From the NCBI RefSeq assembly GCF_029360765.1, contig NZ_JARKNA010000002.1, positions 431,334 through 495,333 on the forward strand: a stretch of 64,000 bases of DNA, written 5' to 3'. Positions 34,570-42,649 of this stretch are shown here, piece after piece (the first letter of the stretch is position 1; every line of letters starts with the position of its first letter). The notes under the pieces are model-generated. The model did no database searches, had not been told where the DNA came from, and worked only from the letters and a program-made list of their open reading frames with translations. Origin of the DNA: Terrimonas pollutisoli. GTDB taxonomy: Bacteria > Bacteroidota > Bacteroidia > Chitinophagales > Chitinophagaceae. The translations under genes were made by a program, and so were the position numbers.

Positions 34570-35978
34570 TTCGAGATGCGGAGCAAAGCTAATTCATTAA
34601 AGCGATTTGACATGGCTTGCACGCCAAAAGGCATGCCATTTGTGTGTCGGAAGAGGGGAAGGGAGATTGCCGGAATACCCACTAAATTAGCCATAACGGT
34701 ATAGATATCAGCCAGATACATGGCAATTGGGTCATCCATTTTTTCGCCAATTTTGAATGCTGTAGAAGGCGTAGTTGGCAGGAAAATGAAGTCAAACTCA
34801 TTGAAAATCAACTGAGTTTGATCAAATAACAATTTTCTAACTTTTTGAGCCCTGGTGAAGTAGGCATCATAGTAGCCAGCACTTAGTACAAAGGTGCCAA
34901 GCATGATTCGTCGTTTGACTTCCTTGCCAAAGCCGGTTGACCTCGTTTCTTTATAAAGCTCAGTAAGATCCGAATCAGGCTTATTGGCCCGGTAACCAAA
35001 TTTAACACCATCGTAACGGGACAGATTGGAGGAAGCCTCAGCGGTTGTTAAGACATAATAGGCTGGGACAATATGGTCCAGCAGGTCAAATTTAACCGCC
35101 TTAACCTCATGTCCGTGATTTTTCAATTGCTCTAATAAGTCTTTGATGCGTTTCGAAATCTCAATATCCAGGCTCGGGTGATCAAGCGCCTCGGGAAAGT
35201 AGGCTATACGATACTTCTTATCACTGGTTAAATTTTTTGAATAGCTTTCAACTGGTCGATGAGAAACGGTGCTGTCGTAGTCATCAGCTCCGGCCATTAT
35301 TTCAAGGGCAAGGGCAATGTCGGGAATGTTTTTTCCAAAAATGCCGATCTGGTCAAAAGATGAAGCATAAGCAATCAGCCCATAACGGGATATTCTTCCG
35401 TAGGTGGGTTTTAAACCAATAATTCCACAGAGATCAGCTGGTTGCCGCACGGACCCGCCGGTATCACTCCCCAGTGAGAGCATACAGAGGCCTGCCTGTA
35501 CGGCCACTGCCGATCCGCCTGAAGATCCCCCGGGAATTTTTGTTTCGTCGAGAAAGTTTAACACTTTGCCATAAGCCGAGTTCTCATTAGTAGAGCCCAT
35601 CGCAAATTCATCGCAGTTAAGGCTACCGATGATGATAGCTTCCTCTGCCAATAGCTTTTCAATCGCTGTGGCGGAGTAGATGGAAGTAAACCCTTTTAAA
35701 ATTGCAGATGCGGCCGACAGCGGGTGATCTTTATAAGCGATCACATCTTTAATGCCGATAACAACGCCATGTAATTTTTTTGTTGGCTTGCCTGCTTTTC
35801 TTTGTTCGTCCAGTGCCTTTGCTTTTTCGATGGCTTCCTGTTCAAATACATGAACGAACGCATTCAAATGCCGGGTAGCATTTATCTGCTTTAAGCAATG
35901 CTCAACAGCCTGCAAACAGGAAATCTTTCCTTCCTTTAATGAGGAATGATACTGATCAATAGACGAAAACTCAAACAA
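34554..35978 (-). CDS. gatA: Glutamyl/aspartyl-tRNA amidotransferase subunit A
   Basis: A 474-residue amidase-signature enzyme that, with GatB and GatC, converts Glu-tRNA(Gln) or Asp-tRNA(Asn) to the amide form. The Ser-cisSer-Lys triad is visible: Lys in GVVIGIKDVIAYKD (about residue 75), the first Ser in GGSSGGSAVAVQAG (about 150) and the nucleophile region LGSDTGGSVRQPA. Downstream RISRYGLIAYASSFDQIG and the tRNA-facing GYYDAYFTRAQKVRKLL are typical of GatA rather than a general amidase. The start seems to be TTG at 35978 (MFEFSSIDQYHSSL). GatB and GatC are not in the window. Its 3' end carries a 16-bp tandem duplication. Confidence 0.94.
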   Translation of the reverse strand: MFEFSSIDQYHSSLKEGKISCLQAVEHCLKQINATRHLNAFVHVFEQEAIEKAKALDEQRKAGKPTKKLHGVVIGIKDVIAYKDHPLSAASAILKGFTSIYSATAIEKLLAEEAIIIGSLNCDEFAMGSTNENSAYGKVLNFLDETKIPGGSSGGSAVAVQAGLCMLSLGSDTGGSVRQPADLCGIIGLKPTYGRISRYGLIAYASSFDQIGIFGKNIPDIALALEIMAGADDYDSTVSHRPVESYSKNLTSDKKYRIAYFPEALDHPSLDIEISKRIKDLLEQLKNHGHEVKAVKFDLLDHIVPAYYVLTTAEASSNLSRYDGVKFGYRANKPDSDLTELYKETRSTGFGKEVKRRIMLGTFVLSAGYYDAYFTRAQKVRKLLFDQTQLIFNEFDFIFLPTTPSTAFKIGEKMDDPIAMYLADIYTVMANLVGIPAISLPLFRHTNGMPFGVQAMSNRFNELALLRISNELMQ

Positions 35979-36036
35979 AAGTGGTTACTCTTTTTTCAAT
36001 GAAATAAGGGTGGATAAAGCAGGAAGATCAAGACTT

Positions 36037-36237
36037 TTAAGAAGCTTTAATATCGTTAGTGCTTTCTTCTATTTCTTTCTTCACATTGGTTTTGGCATCA
36101 TTGAATTCACGAACACCTTTGCCAAGTCCTCTCATCAGTTCAGGAATTTTGCGGCCACCAAACAACAACAAAACGATGATCAGGATAATGATGATTTCGT
36201 TTGTACCTAACACTCCTAATAGATCTGCATGTATCAT
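36037..36237 (-). CDS. tatA: Twin-arginine translocase component TatA/TatE
   Basis: A 66-residue protein with a single N-terminal membrane helix ([21 protein letters not shown]) followed by the [20 protein letters not shown] amphipathic helix that defines the family, then a charged tail. It forms the pore for folded proteins carrying twin-arginine signals at the inner membrane. Distance to gatA on the same strand is 58 bases; tatC is not visible. A perfect -7 box sits 20 bases upstream. Confidence 0.95.
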   Translation of the reverse strand: MIHADLLGVLGTNEIIIILIIVLLLFGGRKIPELMRGLGKGVREFNDAKTNVKKEIEESTNDIKAS

Positions 36238-36257
36238 GATAGTAAAAGATTAGACTT

Positions 36258-36265
36258 CAAAGATA
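36258..36265 (-). promoter_or_regulatory. Candidate -7 box (TATCTTTG) of tatA
   Basis: On the minus strand TATCTTTG matches TAnnTTTG, 20 bases before the tatA ATG. No convincing -33 element at the right distance (a TTTA is 15 bases away). Confidence 0.5.
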
Positions 36266-36324
36266 GGAAAATAGTATCGCTAAATACATAAGGTAAATAA
36301 TTACAACGGGATGTTGTGGAAACG

Positions 36325-36354
36325 AAAAATCCCCCACGGAAGCGGAGGATTTTT
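36325..36354 (-). terminator. Terminator of rplS
   Basis: AAAAATCCCCC and GGAGGATTTTT form an 11-bp stem with one mismatch around the loop, giving a T-run on the minus strand 16 bases after the rplS stop. Confidence 0.75.
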
Positions 36355-36370
36355 ATAATATGTTAATGAC

Positions 36371-36736
36371 TTATTTCGCTGTTTCAGTCGCCATGCGTTT
36401 TTCACGAATCCTGGCACTTTTACCGCTACGTTTACGCTGATAGAAAAGCTTAGCACGACGCACATCACCTGTTTTATTCAAAATAATAGAGTCAACATTG
36501 GGAGAAGAAAATGGAAACACCCTCTCAACGCCTACACCATCAGAAATTTTACGTACAGTAAAGCTGGCAGTAAAACCGCTACCTTGTTTTTTGATGACGT
36601 CGCCTTTAAAAGACTGGATACGTTCTTTATTACCCTCAATGATTTTATAGTTTACGGTAATATTATCACCTGCCTTGAAAGCGGGGAACTCTTTCTTGCT
36701 GCTCAACTGCTCATGTACAAATGCTATGGCGTTCAT
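36371..36736 (-). CDS. rplS: 50S ribosomal protein L19
   Basis: A 121-residue ribosomal protein beginning MNAIAFVHEQLSSKKEFPAF at 36736; an in-frame TTG at 36760 lies inside the -7 box region and is unlikely. Core signatures KAGDNITVNYKIIEGNKERI, QSFKGDVIKKQGSG and the closing GVERVFPFSSPNVDSI, RRAKLFYQRKRSGKSARI are all present. L19 sits at the 30S-50S interface. It has its own strong promoter and terminator and is therefore probably transcribed alone. Confidence 0.97.
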   Translation of the reverse strand: MNAIAFVHEQLSSKKEFPAFKAGDNITVNYKIIEGNKERIQSFKGDVIKKQGSGFTASFTVRKISDGVGVERVFPFSSPNVDSIILNKTGDVRRAKLFYQRKRSGKSARIREKRMATETAK

Positions 36737-36757
36737 GACTCTTATTTTTAAGGAGGG

Positions 36758-36789
36758 CAAAGGTAGGGGTCAATAGCAGATTAACCAAA
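36758..36789 (-). promoter_or_regulatory. Promoter of rplS
   Basis: On the minus strand TTTG (36786-36789), a 20-base spacer and TACCTTTG (36758-36765): the best -33/-7 pair in the window. The ATG follows 21 bases after the -7 box. Confidence 0.8.
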
Positions 36790-36810
36790 TTTGATCTAAT
36801 CTTATTTTCA

Positions 36811-36895
36811 AGGCACAAGGTACAAGAAAAAAATAAGGTACAAGATTGAGGATCGGTCCTTTCTTGTACCTTGAAACTTGTGGCTTGTGGCTTAA
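36811..36895. repeat. CTTGTRY-type inverted repeat cluster after rny
   Basis: CAAGGTACAAGAAA (36816-36829) is the exact reverse complement of TTTCTTGTACCTTG (36860-36873); further partial units (AAGGCACAAGG, AAGGTACAAG, CTTGTGGCTTGTGGCTT) flank both. It occupies most of the space between rny and the rplS promoter and could fold after rny as a terminator. The same heptamer word builds the SprF-like signal peptide at 13813-13855. Confidence 0.65.
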
Positions 36896-36899
36896 TCTT

Positions 36900-38465
36900 T
36901 TATCTGGCAATATTCACTGCTCTCTTTTCCCGGATAACCGTCACTTTTATCTGCCCGGGAAAAGTCATTTCAGTTTGGATCTTCTGGGCTATTTCAAAAG
37001 AAAGTTTGTCCGAGTCCCCATCCGTAACTTTTTCAGACTCAACAATAACTCTCAATTCACGTCCCGCCTGGATAGCATAAGCCTTTTCAACACCGGGATA
37101 GGTCATCGCGAGGTTTTCAAGATCCTTAATACGCTGCAGGTATTGCTGCATGATCTCTCTCCTGGCGCCGGGCCTTGCACCGCTGATGGCATCGCAGGCC
37201 TGGACAATGGGGGAGATCACATATTGCATTTCCATTTCATCATGGTGAGCTCCAATAGCATTTACAACAGCTGGGTTTTCGCCGTATTTTTCTGCGAGTT
37301 TGGCTCCTAACAAAGCATGGCTCAATTCACTTTCCTCATCCGGCACTTTTCCGATATCATGTAAAAGACCAGCACGTTTGGCGAGTTTAGGATTCAGGCC
37401 GAGTTCAGCAGCCATAGTAGCACACAAGTTGGCTGTCTCACGGCTGTGCATCAACAGGTTTTGACCATATGAAGAACGGAAACGCATCCGACCAACCATT
37501 CTAACCAGCTCTTTATGAAGACCATGGATACCCAATTCGATCACCGTTCTTTCACCGATTTCCATCACTTGTTCTTCAATCTGTTTGCGGGTTTTTTCCA
37601 CCACTTCTTCAATCCGTGCAGGGTGAATCCGGCCGTCGGCCACCAGTCTTTGTAAGCTCAGACGGGCTATTTCGCGGCGGAGCGGATCAAAGCTTGAAAG
37701 TATAATAGCTTCAGGGGTATCATCTACGATCAGGTCAACGCCAGTTGCTGCTTCCAGGGCACGGATATTTCGTCCCTCACGACCAATGATCTGTCCTTTG
37801 ATTTCGTCACTTTCCAGGTTGAAAACAGTGATAGAATTTTCAATTGCCTGTTCTGCGGCAGTTCGTTGTATAGTTTGAATAATGATTTTGCGGGCCTCTT
37901 TATTGGCTTTTTGTTTGGCTTCATCAATAATTTCCTGCTGCATTGCCAAAGCCTGTGTATGAGCCTCATTTTTTAGACTTTCTACCAATTGCGTTTTTGC
38001 TTCCTCTGCCGAAAGCCCCGCAATTTTCTCCAACCGGCGAATGTGTTCTTCCTGGTGTTTTTCCAGTTCGCTTCTTTTGATGTTGACCAGATCGATCTGG
38101 CGATTCAGGTTATCTTTAATGGCTTCGTTTTCCTTTACCTGTTTGTCAAGATTGATTTCTTTTTGACTGATCGACTGTTCTTTTTGACGGATACGGTTCT
38201 CGCCTTCGTTGATTTTGCGGTTGCGATCATTTACTTCTTTATCGTGAGCCGCTTTTAACTGAATAAATTTTTCTTTTACTTCCAGTTCTTTTTCCTTTCT
38301 GATGGTTTCGGCTCTTAGTTCAGCTTCTTTTAATAAATTTTTTGATTGTAATTCAGCTTCTTCTATTTTTTTCTGGGTGTTTTTAGCAAAAATGAATTTA
38401 CCTGCTATGATGCCAACGATAAGTGCGGCTATACCAATTATAAGAGATATGACATTGATGTCCAT
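36900..38465 (-). CDS. rny: Ribonuclease Y
   Basis: A 521-residue membrane-anchored endoribonuclease that initiates mRNA decay. An N-terminal helix ([20 protein letters not shown]) is followed by a long coiled coil (about 25-190), a KH RNA-binding domain ([20 protein letters not shown], about 230-250), and an HD catalytic domain with [31 protein letters not shown] near 355. The C-terminus closes [19 protein letters not shown]. All catalytic elements are intact and the length is standard. A -7-like TATCTTCG at 38553-38560 (minus) may start transcription. Confidence 0.96.
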   Translation of the reverse strand: MDINVISLIIGIAALIVGIIAGKFIFAKNTQKKIEEAELQSKNLLKEAELRAETIRKEKELEVKEKFIQLKAAHDKEVNDRNRKINEGENRIRQKEQSISQKEINLDKQVKENEAIKDNLNRQIDLVNIKRSELEKHQEEHIRRLEKIAGLSAEEAKTQLVESLKNEAHTQALAMQQEIIDEAKQKANKEARKIIIQTIQRTAAEQAIENSITVFNLESDEIKGQIIGREGRNIRALEAATGVDLIVDDTPEAIILSSFDPLRREIARLSLQRLVADGRIHPARIEEVVEKTRKQIEEQVMEIGERTVIELGIHGLHKELVRMVGRMRFRSSYGQNLLMHSRETANLCATMAAELGLNPKLAKRAGLLHDIGKVPDEESELSHALLGAKLAEKYGENPAVVNAIGAHHDEMEMQYVISPIVQACDAISGARPGARREIMQQYLQRIKDLENLAMTYPGVEKAYAIQAGRELRVIVESEKVTDGDSDKLSFEIAQKIQTEMTFPGQIKVTVIREKRAVNIAR

Positions 38466-38708
38466 GAAAATTTTGTTTAATGTATTCCAAAATCAAGTGG
38501 TTTAGTGAACCTGTTGTTGAGCTGAGTTAACAGCTTTTTTACAGGCAATAGGCGAAGATACAAAAGGGAAACTAATGCATGAAATTACAAGCATTTAGCG
38601 ACTATGGTTTTAGGACTTTTTGAAGCGGGAAAAGAAGATGCTTAGAACGAATTAAATATGCAGAAGTTGGAGATTCAGTTTATTTATCACTATTTTCACT
38701 TCGAAAAA

Positions 38709-38737
38709 TTGTAGTCTAAAAACATCCATTAAGTTTG
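38709..38737 (+). promoter_or_regulatory. Promoter-like pair touching the start codon of the small lipoprotein gene
   Basis: TTG (38709-38711), 18-base spacer, TAAGTTTG (38730-38737), a perfect -7 box. The ATG begins only 3 bases later, so if this promoter is used the mRNA would have almost no leader. Confidence 0.45.
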
Positions 38738-38739
38738 AT

Positions 38740-39159
38740 ATGTTCTTTACAAAAATAAAATCTGTTTTGTTTGCCTTTTTAGTGGTACTTGTATTGAGTT
38801 GTTCAAAAGGCGGTAGTGACCCCAACCCGCCTACCCCTCCGGCTGAAGAGAACTTATCGATTGGAATAGATCCTGATCCCGGCGCTGAAATAGCAAAAAC
38901 ATTAGGTTCCAGTTATGATTTTAAAGTGCTGATAAAATCAAAAATGCCCGAAAAGGGCGTAGAGGGAACGGTTACATTTAGAAAGGAGTTTGACAATAGT
39001 CTTATATCTACTCAAAGTATCAGCGGTACAGCTTCTCCGATCAATGTTACGATTTCGAACATTGTGCTGAATGAAGTGGGCATCGTAACTATTGAATTGA
39101 AGTCAAAAAGTAAACCGGCTAATACTGCCAGCAAAACATTTAAACTGGCCAGGAAATAA
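38740..39159 (+). CDS. Small lipoprotein, function unknown
   Basis: A 139-residue lipoprotein. MFFTKIKSVLFAFLVVLVLSC gives a good lipobox (VLSC, Cys21), followed by a Gly/Pro-rich linker (KGGSDPNPPTPPAEE). The remainder (about 38-139) reads like an Ig-like or cadherin-like beta domain (GSSYDFKVLIKSKMPEKG, GTVTFRKEFDNS, VGIVTIELKSKSKPAN). No family recognised. It lies between rny and zapA on the opposite strand, so it interrupts a normally collinear stretch; its stop is 19 bases from the zapA stop. Confidence 0.75.
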   Translation: MFFTKIKSVLFAFLVVLVLSCSKGGSDPNPPTPPAEENLSIGIDPDPGAEIAKTLGSSYDFKVLIKSKMPEKGVEGTVTFRKEFDNSLISTQSISGTASPINVTISNIVLNEVGIVTIELKSKSKPANTASKTFKLARK

Positions 39160-39178
39160 ATCAGCCCAACAAACTTGT

Positions 39179-39466
39179 TTACCCGGCCTGGCTATCCAAT
39201 AATCTTTCAATAGCGCTAAGCTTATCAGTGAGGGCGTCTTGCTGAATGTCTGCTGAACCCGCTGTTTGTTGCTCAGTAGCCAGCCAGATCAATACCATAG
39301 CTATATAATCCTGCATATCTTTTCCGGCAAATTGCGTTTTATATTCAATGATCTTATCATTGATGATTTTGACCGTGCGGCGAACCACTTCCTCGTCCTG
39401 GGGATTCAGTTTTATCCGGTAATTGCGGTCGGCAATCACGATGGTGGCTGCAATTAATTGATCCAT
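39179..39466 (-). CDS. zapA: Cell division protein ZapA
   Basis: A 95-residue protein with the compact ZapA fold: ATIVIADRNYRIKLNPQDEEVVRR (beta-alpha head) followed by a coiled-coil tail (VKIINDKIIEYKTQFAGKD … AIERLLDS). ZapA bundles FtsZ filaments at the division ring. Neighbouring pheT, coiled-coil gene and rny are the usual Bacteroidota partners in this locus. Start at ATG 39466 (MDQLIAAT). Confidence 0.88.
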   Translation of the reverse strand: MDQLIAATIVIADRNYRIKLNPQDEEVVRRTVKIINDKIIEYKTQFAGKDMQDYIAMVLIWLATEQQTAGSADIQQDALTDKLSAIERLLDSQAG

Positions 39467-39568
39467 AGCTTGCTATTTTAAAAAACTGTGATTATATTAG
39501 ATAACTTTTTTTAAAAATGTAATAATCCCGCCACTTTTATGAAGGCAATAAACACCAAAACTTAACCC

Positions 39569-39823
39569 ATGTTTGCCAAAATTAGGTCATCGAATTTTAT
39601 TGATGTTCTGCAATTCGAATTAATCAGCAACAAAGACAGCTTTTTCAGATGTATCCTCAAAGATGATAAGGGGAGTATTTGTGGCGTATTAGAGAGAAAT
39701 ATTTCACAGGATCAAAAGCAAATCAGCTGGTCAGGCTTAAATGATTTGCCTTACGGCCAATACACACTTGAATTGGTGCACGGAAAAGAAGAAATGAAGC
39801 TGAACCTGGTTAAAAGAGTTTGA
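39569..39823 (+). CDS. Free-standing T9SS type A sorting-domain-like small protein
   Basis: An 84-residue protein without signal peptide, membrane segment or attached cargo. Its whole sequence follows the plan of the T9SS type A C-terminal domain (Por_Secre_tail): NFIDVLQFELISNKDS, a FRCILKDDKGS strand pair, and LNDLPYGQYTLELVHGKEEM then KLNLVKRV in place of the usual Leu-x-x-Gly-x-Tyr … Lys-Leu-Ile-Lys ending. Normally that domain is fused to a secreted protein. Here it stands alone between two division-related genes on the opposite strand and ends one base before the coiled-coil gene. It may be an unrelated small beta-sandwich protein or an orphan sorting domain; function unknown. Confidence 0.65.
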   Translation: MFAKIRSSNFIDVLQFELISNKDSFFRCILKDDKGSICGVLERNISQDQKQISWSGLNDLPYGQYTLELVHGKEEMKLNLVKRV

Positions 39824-39824
39824 A

Positions 39825-40112
39825 CTAACGGCTCAGCATAGTAATACACCGGTCAATCTCTTTGAGATATCCATTAATTCGTTTTTCAAATTGCTTTTTA
39901 TCTTCCTCAGCCATTTCCCCATTACTGTATCTCAATATTTCAACCTGCTGTTTGAGAGTATTCGAATTTTCCTTTGCTTCTGACGCTTCTTTCTTTACCA
40001 TAGCCAGTTCTTCCTTCAGCGATAGGTTTTCCTTTTGTAAAACGGAATGTTGCTTTACCAGTTGCTGCACTTTATCCTGTATACGCCTGAGATGTTGTTC
40101 CGTGGTATTCAC
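39825..40112 (-). CDS. Coiled-coil protein, probable division-associated (ZapB-like)
   Basis: A 95-residue protein that is nearly all coiled coil: heptads run through HLRRIQDKVQQLVKQHSVLQ and KENLSLKEELAMVKKEASEAKENSNTLKQQVEILR. Its ending RINGYLKEIDRCITMLSR is a pattern I associate with the short proteins between pheT and zapA in Bacteroidota. The position suggests a partner of ZapA at the divisome, but no enzymatic or binding motif is visible, so this is inference from context and shape only. Confidence 0.75.
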   Translation of the reverse strand: MNTTEQHLRRIQDKVQQLVKQHSVLQKENLSLKEELAMVKKEASEAKENSNTLKQQVEILRYSNGEMAEEDKKQFEKRINGYLKEIDRCITMLSR

Positions 40113-40148
40113 TATTATTTTTATTAAAAGTTAATAAAATAATTGCTA

Positions 40149-42575
40149 TTACTTCCTGATCTCCGCCTGTAAATCTTTTTCTAAAGCCGTCATGATTTTA
40201 TTCATCCATCCGTCGATCTCCTGGTCAGTCAATGTTTTTTCTTCATCCAAAAAGGTGAAATTAATTGCCAATGATTTTTTCCCGGCACCTAATTTTTCAC
40301 TTTCAAAAATATCAAACAATTTCAAACCTTGCAGTTTGTTCAGTTTTATCTTCTGCACCGTTTTCTCTACCTCCTCATAAGCCAATTGTGATGGAACGAT
40401 CATAGCCAGGTCTCTTTGCACGGCCTGGAATTTTGGAATTTGGTTAAAAGAAGGCTTGGTGGCGGCTGCAATTTTTGACAAAGCATTCCAGTTCAAATCG
40501 GCAAAGAATACCGGTTGTTTAATGTCAAAGCGGTTCAATACTTTTTTATGTACGATCGCTATCTGCAGGACCACTACTCCTTTGATCATTCCTTGCAGAC
40601 CGGTTTCAAATTTTGGGTGTTGTAATGCTTCGAATGAATCGATGGTGATGCCCAACAGTTGCAAAACTTTTGCGACAACACCTTTTAATACATAAAAGTC
40701 TGAGTTGGTTGATTTGCTTCTCCAGCTATCCTCACTGTTTTTTCCCGTGATATAAAAACAAAGATGCTCCGGTTCCTTGTACTGGGCAGAGCCGCTTGTT
40801 GAATAAGTTTTACCAAATTCAAAAAAGCGCAGGTCATTATTTTTCCGGTTGAGATTATGAGCAATTGCTTCTAATCCTGTTTCCAGCATTGAAGGACGAA
40901 GGATATTTAACTCTGCACTTAGATTATTCAGCATTTTTACTGATGAATCCAGTTCTTCCTCACTGAAATAGGCCGAATTAGTGATAGAGTTGGTCATGAT
41001 CTCGTAAAAGCCGAGGCCTACGAGGTAATCTGCCGTTTTTTCCTTGTACACTTCTGTTGCATAATTTTCTTCAACAGCAGGCGTAATGGTGATAGAATCA
41101 GGGATGGTCACATTATCCAGCCCATCGATACGCAAAATCTCTTCTACCAAGTCTGCAGGAAGGCTGATATCAGGCTTGTGATAGGGAACAGCAACTCTCA
41201 GTTCATCGATTCCTTCTTTTACAATTTCAAACCCAAGGCTGGTTAAGATATCTTTAATAGTATCCGGATGATAGTTTTTACCGCTTAGTTTTTTCAGGTA
41301 ATGATATTTTATTGCCACCTGTGTTTTTTCCTTTTGCTGAGGATACACATCAACTATATCAGATGATATTTCGCCGCCACAAATTTCTTTGATAAGGAGG
41401 GCTGCTCTTTTTAAAACTGTTACGGTTGCAGAAATATCTGTTCCCTTCTCAAAGCGACTGGCAGCATCCGTTCTTAATCCATGGCGAAAAGATGTTTTGC
41501 GGATGGATACTGCATCGAAGCAGGCACTTTCCAGGAAAATATTTTTAGTAGAATCAGTCACTCCACTGTGCAGGCCGCCAAATACACCGGCAATACACAT
41601 TCCTTCTTTTTCATTGCAGATCATCAAATCTTCAGCACTTAGTTTTCTTTCTTTTTCGTCCAGCGTTACAAACGTTGTTCCTTCAGCCAGGTTTTTAACG
41701 ATCACTTTTTTACCGCTGATGGCATCTGCATCAAAAGCATGTAATGGCTGGCCGGTTTCATGCTGTATATAATTCGTAATGTCAACTATATTATTGATGG
41801 GTCGTAAACCAATAGCTTTTAATTTTTGCTGCAGCCAGGTTGGCGAAGTTTCGATGGTTACATTAGAAATGGTCACACCAGAATATCGCGGACAGGACAA
41901 AACGTTTTCCACTTTTACCCCGATAGGAAGTGAATGGTTGTCCGATTTAAAACTATTGCTGGTTGGCAATTTAGGTTTAATCGCTTTTTTATCATGGTGA
42001 TTCAGGTAAGCACAAACGTCCCTCGCTACGCCCCAATGACTCATGGCATCCATGCGGTTGGGAGTTAAACCTATTTCATAGATCCAGTCTTCATAAGGCT
42101 TAAAATAGTCGGCAGCAGTAGTACCTACTTTAGCTTCGGACGGTAAAACCAGGATGCCTGCATGTGAAGTTCCCAGTCCAATTTCATCCTCGGCGCAGAT
42201 CATACCATAACTTTCAACACTTCGGATCTTCGCCACCTTCATGGTCAACGGTTCGCCGTTGGCTGGATAAATAGTGGTGCCGACTGGTGCTACGACTACT
42301 TTTTGTCCGGCTGCTACATTGGGTGCGCCGCAAACTATTTGTAAGGGTGCTGTACTACCAATATTCACTGTAGTTAGTGTAAGTTTATCGGCATTGGGAT
42401 GTTTTTCTGTAGTCAACACTTCACCAATCACCAGGCCTTTGAGCCCACCTTTTGCATCCTCATATTTTTCCATACTCTCCACTTCCAATCCAATCGAAGT
42501 AAGTATGCGGCTTAATCTTTCGGGTTCAATTGTCACAGGTAAATATTCACTGAGCCATTTATAAGAAATCGTCAT
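40149..42575 (-). CDS. pheT: Phenylalanyl-tRNA synthetase beta subunit
   Basis: An 808-residue cytoplasmic subunit of the (alpha-beta)2 enzyme that charges tRNA-Phe. The N-terminal MTISYKWLSEYLPVTIEPERL is followed by the OB-fold tRNA-binding domain (about 40-155; VTTEKHPNADKLTL, VVCGAPNVAAGQK), B3/B4 editing region (about 210-390), B5 domain (about 405-475), catalytic-like domain and the C-terminal FDX-ACB domain (FNQIPKFQAVQRDLAMIVPS … LTDQEIDGWMNKIM). Length is standard. pheS is not adjacent. A TATCTTCG box lies upstream at 42601-42608 on the minus strand. Confidence 0.97.
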   Translation of the reverse strand: MTISYKWLSEYLPVTIEPERLSRILTSIGLEVESMEKYEDAKGGLKGLVIGEVLTTEKHPNADKLTLTTVNIGSTAPLQIVCGAPNVAAGQKVVVAPVGTTIYPANGEPLTMKVAKIRSVESYGMICAEDEIGLGTSHAGILVLPSEAKVGTTAADYFKPYEDWIYEIGLTPNRMDAMSHWGVARDVCAYLNHHDKKAIKPKLPTSNSFKSDNHSLPIGVKVENVLSCPRYSGVTISNVTIETSPTWLQQKLKAIGLRPINNIVDITNYIQHETGQPLHAFDADAISGKKVIVKNLAEGTTFVTLDEKERKLSAEDLMICNEKEGMCIAGVFGGLHSGVTDSTKNIFLESACFDAVSIRKTSFRHGLRTDAASRFEKGTDISATVTVLKRAALLIKEICGGEISSDIVDVYPQQKEKTQVAIKYHYLKKLSGKNYHPDTIKDILTSLGFEIVKEGIDELRVAVPYHKPDISLPADLVEEILRIDGLDNVTIPDSITITPAVEENYATEVYKEKTADYLVGLGFYEIMTNSITNSAYFSEEELDSSVKMLNNLSAELNILRPSMLETGLEAIAHNLNRKNNDLRFFEFGKTYSTSGSAQYKEPEHLCFYITGKNSEDSWRSKSTNSDFYVLKGVVAKVLQLLGITIDSFEALQHPKFETGLQGMIKGVVVLQIAIVHKKVLNRFDIKQPVFFADLNWNALSKIAAATKPSFNQIPKFQAVQRDLAMIVPSQLAYEEVEKTVQKIKLNKLQGLKLFDIFESEKLGAGKKSLAINFTFLDEEKTLTDQEIDGWMNKIMTALEKDLQAEIRK

Positions 42576-42649
42576 TGTCTGCTACGTCTTTATTTGGCTG
42601 CGAAGATAAGGAAAGGCTAAAAGCATATATAAATCGTTTCTATTATCCT

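Noticed and set aside
38466..38739. 6S RNA gene near zapA/rny
   Set aside because: This locus type made me look for one, but no long bulged rod-like pairing was apparent by eye; a covariance search would be needed to decide.
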